DNA of 27,263 nt from Plantago elongata (lineage: Eukaryota > Streptophyta > Magnoliopsida > Lamiales > Plantaginaceae): NCBI GenBank assembly GCA_036897095.1, contig JAYMSP010001978.1:1-27263 (forward strand), in the 5' to 3' direction. The translations under genes were made by a program, and so were the position numbers. Below the pieces are notes generated by a model, which worked only from the letters and a program-made list of their open reading frames with translations, was not told the origin of the DNA and ran no database searches. This document shows, one piece after another, positions 1-10,565 of the stretch. Positions within the stretch are counted from its first letter, which is position 1. Every line of letters starts with the position of its first letter.

Positions 1-397
1 ATGTCAATCTCTAACGTGTCATTAATATCCCAAATCTCAATGACACTCGACTGGGGCTATTTTAGGACTTACGTTATATTATCCAAGTTCTCACACACTT
101 AGTGATAATCACACAGTTCAAGGGAACATCTTATCGAATTATTCAAACAACCAAATAATCAATTCAACAAATGCAATGCCAATAACAATATTATTAAATA
201 ATAATAAACTAAATGTGGTCATAGTACATAACATCCTTATCCTTATTAATGGTTGTTTCTAGTACATACATACTTTCACATATACTGATAGACCTCCGAT
301 GTTAGAATGTGTAATAACATCGATATTCAATAATACATAACACATTCATTGCAATGATTAGTAAATCGTCTAGTAATCATAGAACATGTAACATTAT
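1..397. other. Downstream flank of the dioxygenase gene, no gene seen
   Basis: AT-rich sequence with short TAA/TAT runs and no open frame of note. It should include the dioxygenase 3' untranslated region near 300-397, but I see no clear polyadenylation signal. Confidence 0.5.
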
Positions 398-1545
398 TCA
401 AAGTGCGTATTGAGTGATGTTGATCTCATCTTTGGGGTTAGCAGGTGGATGAGTTTTGTTTCTTACCCTGAGAGCTTGATAGTCTTTGTAAGTGAATCCC
501 CTGTACTTGGGTTGCTTACCAATCTGGCTAGTAAATGTTGGTAATGGTTCAACCCATTTATCACCGTGCAAGCAATAGAAGAAGGAAAACGAGTGACGAT
601 GTCTTCCAGGCTGCCTGATTACCCTGTGAGTCGCGCTCTTGAACTTGTCATTAGTCAGCACCTAACACAATCAAGACTTACAGACCATTGGAGTGAAAAT
701 TCAGTATGGGGCGGACTTTGTCTCCAGACTACAGTTCAGAGCTGCTTTCGTCCATGGCAGGGGGCCATGAGCTTAGCAAATAGCTAAAACTGAAAGACAT
801 AAGTTTGAAGAACAGATATATACCTGAACAGTGTCTCCTATGTTGACGATTACTGAGGCAGGAGACGGGGTAACCGGAATCCAGTGACCATCCTTCAGAA
901 CCTCAAGTCCTCCAACCTCATCTTGGACTATGAAAGTGATGACATTTCCATCCGTATGCCTATAGATCCCGATATTATCACCATCTTCGTCTCCAGGGAT
1001 GTAGCGTTTTGCACTCATTAAATCGCAACTTCTGTCTTGATTGTACTGATTAAGATAGTTTGGAGCTAGGCCCAAACAATCATTCAAGATTCCCTCCACA
1101 AGTTCCCCTGTCCTGCTAAAATACGTGAATAATTCTTCCAGCGCATCGCCAAAGCCCTCAGGATTCTTTGGCAGGACGTTGAATTCGTTGCCGGGTGGAA
1201 GCATCATCACGTACTCGTTCTTGTCAGTCGACCCCTCCGGTTGCTTCCCGTAACCAACTGGCACAGGTGCACCCGTTTTCGTTCTGCTTTTGAACTTCTC
1301 GTGTTCGTTCTGCTTTTGAACTTCTCGTGTGTCGGCAACTCGAAGAACGCCTTGCAGAGTTCCATGGCTCTGATGAGTAGCTCAGTAGGTATACCATGGT
1401 TGATTGCCTGGAAGAAACCGTACTCACTGCAAGCGGAATCAATCATCTCTCTTGTTTTTTTCTTGGCCTGATGTTCATCATTTTCTCCATTGTTGTTCAA
1501 GAAAACTGAAAAGTCTATGATTGGAATATTGCCCATGTTTTTCAT
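398..1545 (-). pseudogene. 2-oxoglutarate/Fe(II)-dependent dioxygenase, frame broken by a 26-bp tandem duplication
   Basis: Exon 1 is 1545-824 and exon 2 is 661-398; the intron (823-662) has GT-AG ends and phase 0. The product resembles plant class-C 2-oxoglutarate dioxygenases (flavonol synthase/flavanone 3-hydroxylase-like), soluble enzymes that oxidise specialised metabolites or hormones. The N-terminal domain starts IPIIDFSVF and has GFFQAINHGIP. The iron ligands are visible as HTD (in YRHTDGN) in exon 1 and the distal His in SATHRV in exon 2, followed by an RHS motif for 2-oxoglutarate. A perfect 26-bp direct repeat (1278-1303 and 1304-1329) shifts the frame after FELPTHEKFKSRT, so the sequence as given ends after 112 residues, before every catalytic residue. 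With one repeat unit the exons give 319 residues, a normal family length, and there is no other lesion. Either the gene was inactivated very recently or this is an assembly or allele difference. The substrate cannot be told. Confidence 0.85.
1278..1329. repeat. Perfect 2 x 26-bp tandem duplication inside dioxygenase exon 1
   Basis: Two identical 26-bp units abut (1278-1303 and 1304-1329). Since 26 is not a multiple of three, the second unit moves the reading frame. The lack of any mismatch points to a very recent event or an assembly artefact. Confidence 0.95.
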
Positions 1546-1617
1546 TGATATTCTGTAACTTTCTTTGCTTTAGATTATCCAACATGTAAAACAAGATTGA
1601 GCAGCCTGAGTCTCCAA

Positions 1618-1625
1618 TTTATATA
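1618..1625 (-). promoter_or_regulatory. Putative TATA box of the dioxygenase gene
   Basis: The minus strand reads TATATAAA about 73-80 bp upstream of the ATG at 1545, which would leave a leader of roughly 40-50 nt. Motif and spacing only. Confidence 0.5.
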
Positions 1626-1739
1626 TTTTAACATACTCAATACGTCCATAATGTTTATTATTGAGGATATTTATTAGTTGTTGACCTTTTGTCAAATAGT
1701 ATTGTTAAATGAGTTTGATGAGTTCGGAGAAGAGTTAAA

Positions 1740-1945
1740 TCTATAATATTTTTAAAGGAAATACAAATTTTTATATTAAATATATAAATTTCACTTTTTT
1801 TAACATTAAATTTCACATACTTTAAATAAAAATTCACAGATAACGTAAAAACTCACAAATCTTAAATAAAAATTCACATACAGCACGTAAAAATCTATAT
1901 GCACTGAATAAAATTCACAGACCCTAAATAAAATAAAACGGAATT
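1740..1945. repeat. Degenerate short repeats built on AAATTCACA / TTAAATAAA
   Basis: The words AAATTCACA (or TTTCACA) and TTAAATAAA recur at irregular 25-40 bp intervals. This is low-complexity intergenic DNA upstream of the dioxygenase promoter; no coding capacity is seen. Confidence 0.5.
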
Positions 1946-2214
1946 TTTATTTCTAATGAAAAACTGTTCTTTCCCCAAATTTTATATCCATATAAGTATT
2001 GGATAAATTATCTAGAAACGTCACTTTCTAACGCTTGGTTGTTTTTCTATAAATATACATAAAATAATCAAAGATTCTTGTTCGGTCGGTTGCTCGATCG
2101 GTCGGTGCGTCCTATTCTCTAATGATGATGTAATCGGGTTTAAATAAATAATTTTAAGTGTTGTTAATCAAATGTAATGATTGGACTTTGATGCGTCATT
2201 ACCCATATCTAATA

Positions 2215-2458
2215 CTCTCTCCGTAATACTTCACAAGAGTATGGCAAAAACACAATTCTTTCAAAATATGAATCAAACAGTCATCCCACCACTTTTACAC
2301 ACTGGACAAGAAGCCTCCACAAACCACAATAATCCATTTCAAAACTCTCTCGAGAAGAAATTTTTGTTTTAGTTTGGAAGTTTATGATTCCAACCCAATT
2401 CCAATGAAAGAGTTGGAAATTGTAAAGAAAAATGTAGTAAATTTAATATCTCATGGAG
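2215..2458. mobile_element. Degenerate Stowaway-like (Tc1/mariner) MITE
   Basis: The left end, CTCTCTCCGTAATAC, follows a TA, and the right end, CTCATGGAG, precedes a TA. This resembles the plant Stowaway pattern CTCCCTCCGT...GGAG with a TA target duplication. About 244 bp; the termini are weakly matched. Confidence 0.35.
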
Positions 2459-2470
2459 TATATTTACTTA

Positions 2471-2629
2471 GGGGCTGACTGTCATACAATTGTAATCGGT
2501 TCATTTGACTCGATGAACATTGATTTGGTCTAAAATACATTTTAAATACTTCCATTTCAATTTTATTTCAAACAGAGTTTCACCAAAATTCATCCAAATA
2601 CCCATTCAAATTCTATACCAATCAGCACT
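2471..2629. mobile_element. Tourist-like (PIF/Harbinger) MITE, 159 bp, copy 1 of 2
   Basis: TTA flanks both sides (2468-2470 and 2630-2632). The left terminus is GGGGCTGACTGTCATA; the right terminus, reverse-complemented, is AGTGCTGATTGGTATAGAAT. Internal blocks such as CTAAAATACA and CACCAAAATTCATCCAAAT are shared with the 159-bp element at 25997-26155. Confidence 0.65.
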
Positions 2630-2855
2630 TTAAAGATCAACGGTTCAATTATTATGTAACCTTTGTAAGAGTATTATTATGCAAGAGTTTTGAATTAATA
2701 TATTATATATCAAAACGGACGACATTTAGGTTAGTAATGAATAAGTACTCCAAGTCCGAAATTTAGGTGAGTTTTTTTCTAGTTTACAACCAATTACCCA
2801 GATTAGATATTCTGGTGTAAACTAGAAAATTAATTATAATGTATTGTTCCAACTG

Positions 2856-2923
2856 AATACATTATTATCAATTTTCTTGCAATACTAACCGAGTAATTGC
2901 AAGAAAATTAATTATAATGTATT
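2856..2923. repeat. Inverted repeat with 28-bp arms and 12-nt loop
   Basis: The arms are 2856-2883 and 2896-2923 and match at about 26 of 28 positions; the inner 14 bp (AATTTTCTTGCAAT) match perfectly. A third partial copy of the arm lies at about 2825-2847 in the same orientation as the right arm. A smaller pair (TTTCTAGTTTACA / TGTAAACTAGAAA) lies just to the left, around 2778-2829. Probably a decayed foldback element. Confidence 0.75.
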
Positions 2924-3191
2924 GTGCTAACTGCTAATCAAATACTATGTTAAAGAGTAGGAAAACGTGACTTTAGCTCAATTACAATATATAATCAATT
3001 CATCCATGTCTTTTCTAATAAAACATCGTCGAAAGAGTTGCTCACGCACTAAAATAGTTGTGGAGAGTTTAACAGTATTCGACTGTATTAGTCGCATACA
3101 TGATGCAGCGAATCAGTGAAGAATCAAAATTACCTATTGGTATGCACGTACGAGAATTATTTTCTCATGGTGTATATATGCATGTACTTCT

Positions 3192-6100
3192 CTATTTTGT
3201 TTGTTCTTTCATCAGGTTCTCCGCTCCTCCCCAATGTCTGATTCTCTCAAATGCTGCATCAGCCTGTACAAGTGTACACCAAGACGTCTCTTATATTAGA
3301 ATATGTGTAATTGTGTATACTAAAAAAGGAACCGACGAAAAAAGTTACTTAAAAGATTATCGATCAATAACATAACCCACCTCCTTATTCCAATTTGTTT
3401 TGTATACAATCCAAAAGAGGACTGATGTTTGTATTAGAGTTCCTGTTATCATTCCATACCATATACCCTGTAAAATATAAAGATTGATAGATCACATTAT
3501 CAAAATTTCTACTTGATACATACAAAAATATATATATACTTACTCTAACTCCCAAATCGAAAGCATATCCCAGTGTTAAACCTAACGGGATACCGAAGAA
3601 ATAGTAACAAATGATATTCAGGTATGCTACCGAAGCTTGCCATCCTGCTCCAACGGCCACTCCTACATATTACACGTGGAAATTTAGGGACTGGTTGATA
3701 TAGAATTTGAGTGGTCATTTTCAATTGAAATTAATTTTTTATGTACAAAATATTCAATTTGAGTTGGGAGATGGCCACTCCAGCGATATAACAAACAGGC
3801 CTTATACATTTGAACATTAAAACAATCATATTACAACTAGTATAAAGAAGTAGAGTGTGCCATATACTTAATGCGGAGGGTATATGATTTTCCTAATTGT
3901 TATTTAGGAAATTCTTGACTATACTTCTACTGGAATTTGACAAAATCAAATCATTCTATCTGATTAACTTTCAAACACTAAGAACTGGAATGAATTTATA
4001 ATCAGATAATCGTGTCGATTTTATAATTATAAGTTCATAACCCTAACTTATTTTCAGTTTGATTGGAAAAGATCTACTTATTCATTGATTAGTACCTGAA
4101 ATGGCAGGTTGAATGTTGTTCACCACAATGCAAAATGCGAGAATTGGAGTGAGCTTATACACTGCATCTTTGACTTCGAAATTATTCGAGAACAGTGATG
4201 GATACTGATTCTGGAAGATTAGAAGAAGTGCGCATATTATGAGTCCGATCACGAACGAGGTCATCACCACCACCACTACTGAGAACTTTGCAGTTCTTGG
4301 ATGCGATGCTCCAAGTTCATTTGATACCCTAACACTGCATGCATTACATGAGTTGTTATGTTTAAGTAAAGGACTAGCTAGCTAGTGCACTTAAACAATC
4401 CTAACACTTATATAAGTCGAACTTAGCGGATACCAATAAGAAATTCAAAGATATACTTAACATTTGAGTACCTGATTGCTGCATTGAATCCAATGGCCAC
4501 CATGATTGTCCATCCAAGTATGTTTGAGCTGTAGAAAATGGGGCAAAAAACAGAATGAAAAGAACCGTTGATGAGCAATTGCAATATGTCCAAAAAGGAC
4601 CAAGTAGGAGCAATTTCATTTGCATTCTTGGTCCTCTTCCTTATGTTAATACATATTTCACCCCAAAACTTATTTTATACAAATTTACGATAAATAATTT
4701 TCAAATAGAAATTTTATTACTCACCGAAACAAAAGAGATGTTCCAACCAATGTTCCAAAAACCCTTTTTTAAAAAAAAAAATGTTCCAAAACACATTACA
4801 AACCAAAGCCACACGACAGAAACCAATCATCAATAGTACATTAATCAAACCCCTCCAAAACCTTCACTTTTAGACACGCCAACAATACACAACATTCTCG
4901 ACGTCTAGTGTGTCATGATCCCAAAGGATCATGCCAAACAAATAGAGAATTAACCCACATAACCTACTTAAATTTCAAAATAACCTCAAACACAATTTTA
5001 TCTTTCAAAGCATAATCAAATTTTGATAACCTTAATCCTTAGATAGTCCAAATTTGTATATCCGATTCACATAAAACATAACCTAAAATGAAAATTCCAC
5101 CAATTTACTAGCTTTCTTCAAGTCTTGAGAATTTTTTTAAATGACTAAGATTTCAACTAATTTACTTATATACCAACACCTATTTACTTCTAAACCACAT
5201 TATAACTCTATCAATTATCGATCTATACATCTCCTCCTTACCACTCCACCTCCATTTCATTCCACCACCTCATATCATATCACGTGTCATTAAAACTGTG
5301 AGCCTGTGATCCGGGAGGACCGTGACCATATATTGAGACCATATCCCCCAGCTGTCCTTTAGCAATAAACGAAACTACCTACATTTTGTTAGATTAATGG
5401 ATGAAACGATGAAGTCATTTATTGTCATGTCTCATGAATTATACTTCCAGTCCCAACTTCATCTTCCTGTATTTTATTTCGTCTCAACTTTATCATATCA
5501 TCTCTTAGATAAAAATTTTCCCTCATACTTTATTCAAAAAATTTCCTATTTTATCATTATATATATCTCCTACTTTATTCACTTTTCTCCTAATTTATCA
5601 CCATTTCTTCAACCTTATTCAAATTTTTTTGTAATGCTTGTGTCGGATTTGTAGGTAGATGAATTTGAGATGGAGGAAGAATGTAATGACTATTTCATAC
5701 CTACCAACTTCTCTAGTTAGAAAACAAGACAACATTTTATAATTAGACATAAGATATAGTACTACTTACAGAAAAATACCAAGTTGATGGGTCAATTTGT
5801 GTGTAGATCTCTCTTAATTTATATTAGCGACCGCAATAAGCAAATTAGTGACGAAAGAGATTGTCGATTGTTGATCTGCTACTCGATTAATGGATGAAAC
5901 GATCAAATCTTGTCTCTTAAATTATATATAATGCATATTTCACATATATACGAAATCCAATGGTTTAAACACAAGATAACATTTTATAATTAGACATAAG
6001 ATACACATACTACATTTAAATTAAAAAAATACCAAATTGATGGGTCAATGTGTGTCTCTTTTAATTTATTAGCTAGCGCGACCAATAAGCAAATTAATGA

Positions 6101-7573
6101 CGAAAGACATTGTTATCTGCTACATCTATATCTACATAAAATTTAAGGGCTGATTGGGAATCAATTTAAATTGAAAAATGACTATTCAAATGGCTTGTTT
6201 TGTGTACAAAACAGACTATTTTAATATACATTTTCCAATTCAAATCGATTCTCAATCGGAGCCTTGATGACATTAGTTTCTTACCAAATGGATAATGCAT
6301 CGACAGCAACTTCTGCATTTTTCAAGTATCCAGCAAACAACACCAATGCCATGAAATACCAAGTCTCCAAGCTGCCATCAACCACATTCAACATATATAA
6401 TCAGTGACACAAGTGCAACTCATGAATAAAAAAAGCACCACGTCGATTACGCTCACGAGTCACGTCTACCTCTCCGTATCGAGTGAATAGATGGATATCA
6501 TAGCTAGTTTCCGTTTAGTAAATTTTCGTAAAAAGTAAATAACGTGATATAAAAGATAATTTTATTTGTTATCAGTACTCACCATAACATTACTCCAGAC
6601 GCAAAAGATAACTTGACGAAACCCCAAAGATTTTGAAATGCTTTGATGGAAAACCCTGACCAAGCGTCTCCACAAGTGCCACTAATACTATACATCAATT
6701 GCGCCACCACGATGAGCCACCACGACGTGTTCAACACAGCTGCACCACCAACCATTCCCCCTCCGAGCTTTATCATGAAAAGCCAGCTGAACACTACATG
6801 GAATGCTAACCCCACGGCTGAAATCCATGCCATTACCATGATCTTGCTCTGCGCTTGCAAGAACTTGGCCACTGGAAAGTTCAATGCGTAAGCGTAGAGC
6901 TGAGGAATCATCCACAGGGCGTATCTCCCTGCCATTCGCGAAATGTCATCTGTTTGGCCGATTAGTAGAAGAAACGGGGTAGCGAAAATGTAGAGTGGCA
7001 TTAGGACAAGCGCGGTAGTGAAGAGAATGACTAGTGATCTTTGCATATACACTCCAAGCATCTCGGTTTGTTTTGCACCGAACGCTTGCCCACATAACGT
7101 TTCCAATGCACTTCCCATTCCGATCTAGTTATTGCACATCATTGAAATATATAATATACTATACGTCAATCTCATATGAAAACGATTGTTTCACCTTATA
7201 TTATAATGTAATGATTTTAACATATAATGAAAATGACACGTACCATGATGCCTAAGGAGAGACCGGCAATGACAGAGTTCTCAATGGTGAAAGCGGCGAG
7301 CTCCAGAGTTCCGACGTGGCCAGCAAAGGTCTGAGTGATAGCACCGAGAGAGTACTGGCAAACGGAGGTGAATATGGCTGGACCAGCTAAGTACCATAGC
7401 TTCTTGGACTCTTTAACGAATTCATCGTAAAACCGGTCAATTCCAGTGATCGGTTCGATATCACCACCTTCGTCTACGAAGGATGAAGCAAAGGATTGAC
7501 GAATCAAATCATATTGTTGTTCATCGTCGACGTCAAGAAGAGGCTGCAGGTAATTGGAGTTGTGCTTCTCCAT
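3192..7573 (-). CDS. DTX29: MATE efflux transporter, DETOXIFICATION 29-like, eight exons
   Basis: Exons: 7573-7244, 7124-6583, 6371-6285, 4528-4472, 4334-4096, 3662-3544, 3467-3381 and 3263-3192. All introns are GT-AG, phases agree, and the joined frame is 1533 nt, or 510 residues, a normal plant MATE length. MATE proteins are 12-helix antiporters that move flavonoids, alkaloids, organic acids or xenobiotics across the vacuolar or plasma membrane using an ion gradient. Family hallmarks include LWYLAGPAIFT (first helix), GMGSALETLCGQAFGA (about residues 112-127), WMIPQLYAYALNFP, AAISVRVSNELGASHPRTA, QPAISGVAVGAGWQ and a KTNWNKE tail. Cytosolic N and C tails flank the helices. I chose the ATG at 7573 because MEKHNSNYLQPLL resembles family N termini; an in-frame ATG at 7648 would add 25 residues. 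GYLKNAEV and NELGASHPRTAKFS recall the DTX29-32 clade. No lesion is seen. The substrate is unknown. Confidence 0.9.
3687..3801. mobile_element. Tourist-like MITE, 115 bp, in MATE intron 5
   Basis: TTA flanks both sides (3684-3686 and 3802-3804). The termini are GGGACTGGTTGATATAG and, reverse-complemented, GGCCTGTTTGTTATATCGC. It is the same family as 14327-14442 and 25679-25795, in the opposite orientation, and shares the block GCTGGAG..GCCATCTCCCA. Confidence 0.75.
4914..4933. repeat. Short perfect hairpin in MATE intron 3
   Basis: CATGATCC and GGATCATG form an 8-bp stem with a 4-nt loop. It is isolated and may be chance or part of a decayed element. Confidence 0.5.
5392..6128. repeat. Tandem duplication of about 245 bp inside MATE intron 3
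   Basis: Copy 1 runs 5392-5884 and copy 2 runs 5885-6128. Shared landmarks include GATTAATGGATGAAACGAT, ACATTTTATAATTAGACATA, TTGATGGGTCAAT and CAATAAGCAAATTA. Copy 1 is longer because a Stowaway element (5444-5683) sits within it. Frequent substitutions and small indels suggest an old duplication. Confidence 0.85.
5444..5683. mobile_element. Stowaway-like MITE, about 240 bp, in MATE intron 3
   Basis: The left end, CTTCCAGTCCCAACTTCATC, follows TA (5442-5443). The right end, reverse-complemented, is CATTCTTCCTCCATCTCAAA and precedes TA (5684-5685). The parallel copy of the surrounding duplication lacks this block and reads straight through AAATTATATATAATGCAT, so the boundaries are supported by an empty site. 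Confidence 0.75.
6146..6264. mobile_element. Foldback MITE, about 119 bp, in MATE intron 3
   Basis: Long imperfect terminal inverted repeats of about 36 bp: the left begins AGGGCTGATTGGGAATCAAT and the right, reverse-complemented, begins AGGCTCCGATTGAGAATCGA. The termini resemble the Tourist-like elements elsewhere in the window. The left flank is TTA but the right is TTG, so the target duplication is not exact. Confidence 0.6.
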
Positions 7574-7743
7574 GCTTAATTGGACAGAGTCAAGCAACGA
7601 GTTACAATTAAATTTGGAGTGGTCTATTAGAGTGTGTATACTGCACACTACACAGCCACAACTATCTTTTCTTTTTTATTTATTATGTTTGGTCTCTTTT
7701 GCAAATTATCAACATGCCATGCCTCCACTTAAATAAACATGTC

Positions 7744-8510
7744 TTCCTTGGTAGGTGAACACGGGGATGATGGTACTACAAAATATCTACAACTTTAATT
7801 AATTAATTTTAAACGATAAATATAAAAATTCAATTAAAGTTTATGTTATAAGCTTAAAGAATGGAGGAAGCCGTTTGTAATTTCATCTTCCTACTCTATT
7901 TGATCGGTTGTTTATTCTATTTGATCGGTTTTTTTCATTTTAATTTTAATAAATTTAATTTGTTATTTTTTTCAATGCTATATTCTTATGATTTAAAAGA
8001 AAAAAGTACTTTCTCAATTCAAAAAATATGTTATAAATGTCACGTTACGAATGACTTTATTTGATTTTCTCAAAAAAATATCCTTTAAACTTATCTTTAA
8101 TAGTTCCTCTTATCTTCTCATAACTTAGTTGGGCACCCTACATAGTGTTGTTTAAATAACTAATAATCATAGTATTACATATTAAATGAAATTATCTATA
8201 AAAAAAATGACACAAGAAATCAAATTAAATAAGTCTAGAAGCAAGTTTTATTACTATATTTATCATTTCCCTGGATCTAATTGTCACGTGAGCTGGTTAG
8301 TTTAATATAGATGTGGAAGATAGTTGGTTGGTGTGTTGAACACACTGAGGAGTGAAGAAGTTAAAAGGATGGTGTTATCGGAATACTTGTGCATAGTGTG
8401 GTGTGGTGAAGATGCTGGAGAAATATGAAAGACATGTTAATCGGTTTATCACTACCTTTTTAACTTTATAAACTTTTTTAATAAAAATCTAGTTATGTGA
8501 ATGTGCAACT
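7744..8510. other. Intergenic AT-rich DNA upstream of the MATE gene
   Basis: No gene is recognised. The MATE promoter should lie at about 7600-7750, but no convincing TATA box or known element could be picked. A 67-codon open frame at 7861 has low-complexity content and looks like chance. Confidence 0.45.
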
Positions 8511-8511
8511 T

Positions 8512-8629
8512 TTCAAATTAGCTAGCTGAAAGCTAGCTGGTTGGAGAAGTTAACCAAGTTAGCTTGTTGAAAAAAAAGATATCTATCCAACTTCCAACTA
8601 ATTATTCAGCTATCAGCTAACTTTTAGTC
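8512..8629. mobile_element. AGCTGGT-type MITE remnant (copy 1 of 4)
   Basis: GCTAGCTGAAAGCTAGCTGG at the left and TCAGCTATCAGCTAACTTTT at the right form an imperfect inverted pair. It shares the AGCTGGTAGCTGG/AAGCTAGCTTGTT vocabulary with 14745-14922, 15294-15467 and 22979-23160. Edges are approximate. Confidence 0.45.
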
Positions 8630-8634
8630 CTAAG

Positions 8635-9120
8635 TGATGACAATCTTTTGATGACCTGTTATATTTTTATTGGTTCTGGTGATGAAGGAGGAAAAGTTAG
8701 TTATAACCATTGTTAACTAACTAGCTTGATTCTTACGCAATTGGAGGAGCAGTTGAGATCAATTGGAGAATAAAAGACATTGTAACTGTTAACTTTCGTA
8801 ATGCATTAATTCCATCTTCTGTAATTCGTTTCTCGTTAGCAAACAGTCTCTGGAATCACCGTAGAGGCTTGTGCCGAACCACGTGACTCGGTTTTAGATT
8901 GTTGATTGTTTTTTAGATTGTTTGATTGTTGCGATTGCTTATGTTTCGTTAGTCGATTGTGAATTTTGATTGAATTGGATTGATATTCATGACACTTATC
9001 CCTAATTAAGGATTTAGGGAGTGTTGAAGTTTTATAAAGTTTTATAGTCGTGACACTTATCCCTAATTCGTTTTTATTACAAGATGTAGTGACCTCTACT
9101 CGTTCTCTGATTATGCACAT
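8635..9120 (+). mobile_element. Remnant LTR of a Ty1/copia-type retrotransposon
   Basis: The stretch around 8850-8890 (CACCGTAG...GCCGAACCACGTGAC) resembles the R-U5 part of plant copia LTRs. No internal coding region or second LTR is recognisable nearby, so it looks like a solo or isolated LTR fossil. The edges are estimates and its age cannot be judged. An 18-bp phrase (TGACACTTATCCCTAATT) occurs twice inside it. Confidence 0.4.
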
Positions 9121-10560
9121 GGTTGTTATGTTTTTCTAAAAGTGTTAAAAAATCGTTAATTATGTCCATTTAGATTGTATTCTCTTCAATTAAAAATTAC
9201 TTCAGTTCAGTCCACTTCATCTCGATTTAGTTATAATTTATATCTTACTTCAATTCAGTTCAGTAAAATATATTCTTAATGTGATTTTAATTTTAGTAGT
9301 CTTTTAATTGAATTTTTAGTCTTTCGAAGTTTTTCAAGGAGTCACGAACTCTCAACCTGTGGAGATACTAGTTTCCATAAAATGGAAGTGAATGGCTGTC
9401 AACCGGCACGGACACACCTTATATCGAGGGACCGTAATCGGTATCCTTTAATTTCGGACATAAAATGCCTATTATACCCCTTCAAAAAATTTAATGAATA
9501 CTGATATATTTAGCAAGAATGAATTATAAATAAATTAGTACGTCTTAGCTGGTGCACCTATGTTGCATAAAAACTTTTCCCTGTCTATTGATCACAAGTT
9601 TGATTCTCAGTAGTGCTAGATTTTCCAACTATTTTATTTATATTGTTTTCTACCATTTACTTGACATTTTTTATTGTTTCTTTATGATTCAGTAACATTT
9701 TTCATTATTTGTCTCTTTGTTAATTTTCTTTAAGTTTACATTTCACAATCATATTTTACAAAATACTTAACTTTATTTCATTTAACTCTCTTTGTTTCTT
9801 TATTTTTTCTATTCAATGGTAAATTCATTTACTTAATATACTTAAAAAAAAATTATTCAATCTAAACAAAGCTATATTATATCTAATTCCTCCCGTTTAT
9901 GTGAGTTTTGAAAACATAATTTTTATTAGTTATTAATAATGAATTTTTTAATTAAATTTATAGTAAAAAATTTACTACCATTGACATATATTTCTGCGTC
10001 CGTTCCAGGATGTCAACCGTACCATACTTATGTTTGGACCATGTCAATGTTTGTTTTACATTAGACATATATTGACAGATTTGGAGTTGGCATTATCAAC
10101 ATGTTCACGTTTTTAACATTTCCTGCCAATTTTACAGAAAACGGCAAAAGACAACGTGCCTCCAATTTTAGGCCAAATTTTGTACTGTATATCTTCGCAG
10201 ATCAATCGATACATGAGGTATCCACATCTTTTGCAAGGAGCTCAGGCCCTACGTACGTGCAATTTTGTAGTCTTTCTCGTGATTTTCATAAAAATCTCAT
10301 TGACGGATTCAACGGGTGTTTCACTAAAATAGATTTGATCGATTACGACCTATAAATTTAACGACTGTTATATTTATAAGAGTTCGGTTTTTTTCCTCTC
10401 GCCTGAAAACTCAATAAATTCAATTTGATTCAATAATTCATTCAATTCCATATTGATTCATTCAGTTAAATTCCGTTCTGATTCAATCTAAAATAACTGT
10501 ATTTACCAACTGAATTGCGCTTCGTTATTCTGATTCATTCAGTTCAACTTAGTTATTTTT
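9121..10560. other. Gene-poor AT-rich intergenic DNA
   Basis: No recognisable gene. It includes degenerate TTCAGTTCAG/ATTCATTCA runs at about 9190-9270 and 10400-10555, and a tRNA-like pair of boxes at 9545-9608. An 84-codon frame at 10101-10355 shows no recognisable domain and I do not call it. Confidence 0.5.
9541..9640 (+). mobile_element. Possible tRNA-derived SINE remnant
   Basis: CTTAGCTGGTGC (9544-9555) resembles a polymerase III A box. AAGTTTGATTCTC (9596-9608) resembles a B box (GGTTCGANTCC), at tRNA-like spacing. No tail or target duplication could be recognised. Weak. Confidence 0.3.
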
Positions 10561-10565
10561 TATAA

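Noticed and set aside
1278-1329. Idea that the extra 26 bp of the dioxygenase is spliced out
   Set aside because: 26 nt is far below any plausible plant intron and the repeat edges lack GT-AG borders.
3100-3375. 91-codon plus-strand frame
   Set aside because: It is antisense to the last exons of the MATE gene, whose splice sites and protein motifs are convincing.
4401-4625. 74-codon minus-strand frame
   Set aside because: It crosses MATE exon 4 in the wrong frame; the correct frame reads SNILGWTIMVAIGFNAAI.
8333-8634. Leftward extension of the copia-type LTR remnant to TGTTGAACAC
   Set aside because: The sequence between is not recognisably LTR-like and includes a MITE-like stretch, so the longer boundary is not supported.
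10101-10355. 84-codon plus-strand frame in the intergenic region
   Set aside because: No recognisable motif, no splice context or promoter, and the length is possible by chance.
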